DNA of 7,165 nucleotides, taken from Acidobacteriota bacterium (GTDB lineage: Bacteria > Acidobacteriota > Terriglobia > Terriglobales > Acidobacteriaceae). Each line of letters begins with the position of its first letter. Positions within the stretch are counted from its first letter, which is position 1. A program made the translations under genes and the position numbers. This document shows, in pieces, positions 6,538 through 7,165 of the stretch. The stretch is taken from NCBI GenBank assembly GCA_021781255.1, contig JAJXXG010001248.1:1-7165 (forward strand), given 5' to 3'. The notes below the pieces were generated by a model. It made no database searches. It worked only from the letters and a program-made list of their open reading frames with translations, and had not been told where the DNA came from.

Positions 6538-7165
6538 ATGACGACTGCTGAACATCTACGCATGGAAGAGTTTCGCGCAACTCTGCGAAGCGCACGCCGC
6601 ACCATCGCTCTGGAAGAGACGGTGCGGCTGGCACTGGATTCCTTTCGCGCCAACAAAGCCCGCTTTGCCCTCACTGCGCTCGGCATGGTGATCGGTTCGG
6701 CCTCTGTCATTCTAGTGGTCACCATCGGCCTCACCGGCAGGCAGTATGCGCTCGGCCTGATCCAGAAGATCGGCACCAATATGGTCGAACTGGAGTATTC
6801 AGGGGGCGGCGCCGTCGGCACTGAAAACGTCGAATACAACGATTACCTCACTCGTGAAGACGAGCGCGCCGTTGAGGCACAGTTGCCCAGCGTGCAATAC
6901 TCTTCGCCGGTCCTTGAGATGCACGACCGCATTGCCTTCGGTGGCGGAGTCGTCAAGGACACCCTGGTGCTCGGCGTGGTCCCGGCATATCAAAAAGTTC
7001 GCAATCTCATCATGACCCAGGGGCGATTCATGGACTCAGAAGACGAAAGCGCACACATCAAGTGTGCCGTCGTCACCATTCCGTTCGCCCAGCAGATGTT
7101 CGGCTCCGCCGATGCCGCTGTCGGACAAAGTTTCTCCATCAGCGGCATTCCATTCACCATCATCG
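6538..7165 (+). CDS. MacB/FtsX-type ABC transporter permease, N-terminal part (3' truncated by window)
   Basis: The frame is open from 6478 to the window end with no stop, giving 209 codons from ATG 6538. It contains LEETVRLALDSFRANKAR, the cytoplasmic lead-in typical of MacB-like permeases, then a first membrane segment (FALTALGMVIGSASVILVVT, about residues 45-64). After that comes a soluble periplasmic core (KIGTNMVELEY, LVLGVVPAYQKVRN, MTQGRFMDSEDE, VGQSFSISGIPFTII). MacB-like proteins do not import solutes; they couple cytoplasmic ATP hydrolysis to mechanical work or export from the periplasm. The remaining core and the C-terminal FtsX segments should lie beyond 7165. Two starts are possible, ATG 6538 and ATG 6562, and neither has a good Shine-Dalgarno; I chose the longer. 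The 106-nt gap after the peptidase shows no terminator or strong promoter, so cotranscription is possible. No ATPase gene is in the window. Confidence 0.88.
   Translation, partial: MTTAEHLRMEEFRATLRSARRTIALEETVRLALDSFRANKARFALTALGMVIGSASVILVVTIGLTGRQYALGLIQKIGTNMVELEYSGGGAVGTENVEYNDYLTREDERAVEAQLPSVQYSSPVLEMHDRIAFGGGVVKDTLVLGVVPAYQKVRNLIMTQGRFMDSEDESAHIKCAVVTIPFAQQMFGSADAAVGQSFSISGIPFTII

Overview
The window looks like chromosomal DNA from a Gram-negative bacterium of the Acidobacteriota, most likely the Acidobacteriaceae (the Terriglobus / Granulicella / Edaphobacter type). The main reason is the large Oar-type TonB-dependent receptor: a carboxypeptidase-regulatory-like domain, a plug and a very long barrel with phrases such as GGPIKKNKLFFFGNYEG and DFDTRHLVNADMVYDLP. 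This family is hugely expanded in that group. Genus is inference and cannot be fixed from this window. All genes read on the + strand, are GC-rich, and two of them start with GTG.

Layout. (1) 1-147: last 48 codons of a HIT-family nucleotide hydrolase/phosphorylase, cut by the window edge. (2) 148-405: a 258-nt gap with an AT-rich island (about 211-256) that is the best place for a promoter, then a leader ending in a clear GGAGG. (3) 406-4221: a 1271-aa Oar-like TonB-dependent outer-membrane receptor with a signal peptide. (4) 4249-4286: a strong intrinsic terminator with a 13-bp stem. (5) 4353-6431: a 692-aa exported S9-family (prolyl oligopeptidase clan) serine peptidase with an intact Ser-Asp-His triad. 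(6) 6538-7165: N-terminal part of a MacB/FtsX-type ABC transporter permease, open at the window end.

How they may work together. The receptor and the peptidase are both envelope proteins, so a peptide-scavenging role (receptor brings peptides across the outer membrane, periplasmic S9 enzyme trims them) is plausible. However, the terminator between them argues for separate transcription units, and no substrate can be read from sequence. The permease follows the peptidase after 106 nt with no visible terminator and may be cotranscribed with it; its ATPase is not in the window. The HIT gene appears to be an unrelated housekeeping neighbour.

I found no CRISPR array, RNA gene, insertion sequence, prophage or defence system, and nothing I would call an undescribed system. 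The points worth a second look are modest: start-site choice, cysteine pairs in the receptor, the terminator between the two envelope genes, and the start of the permease.
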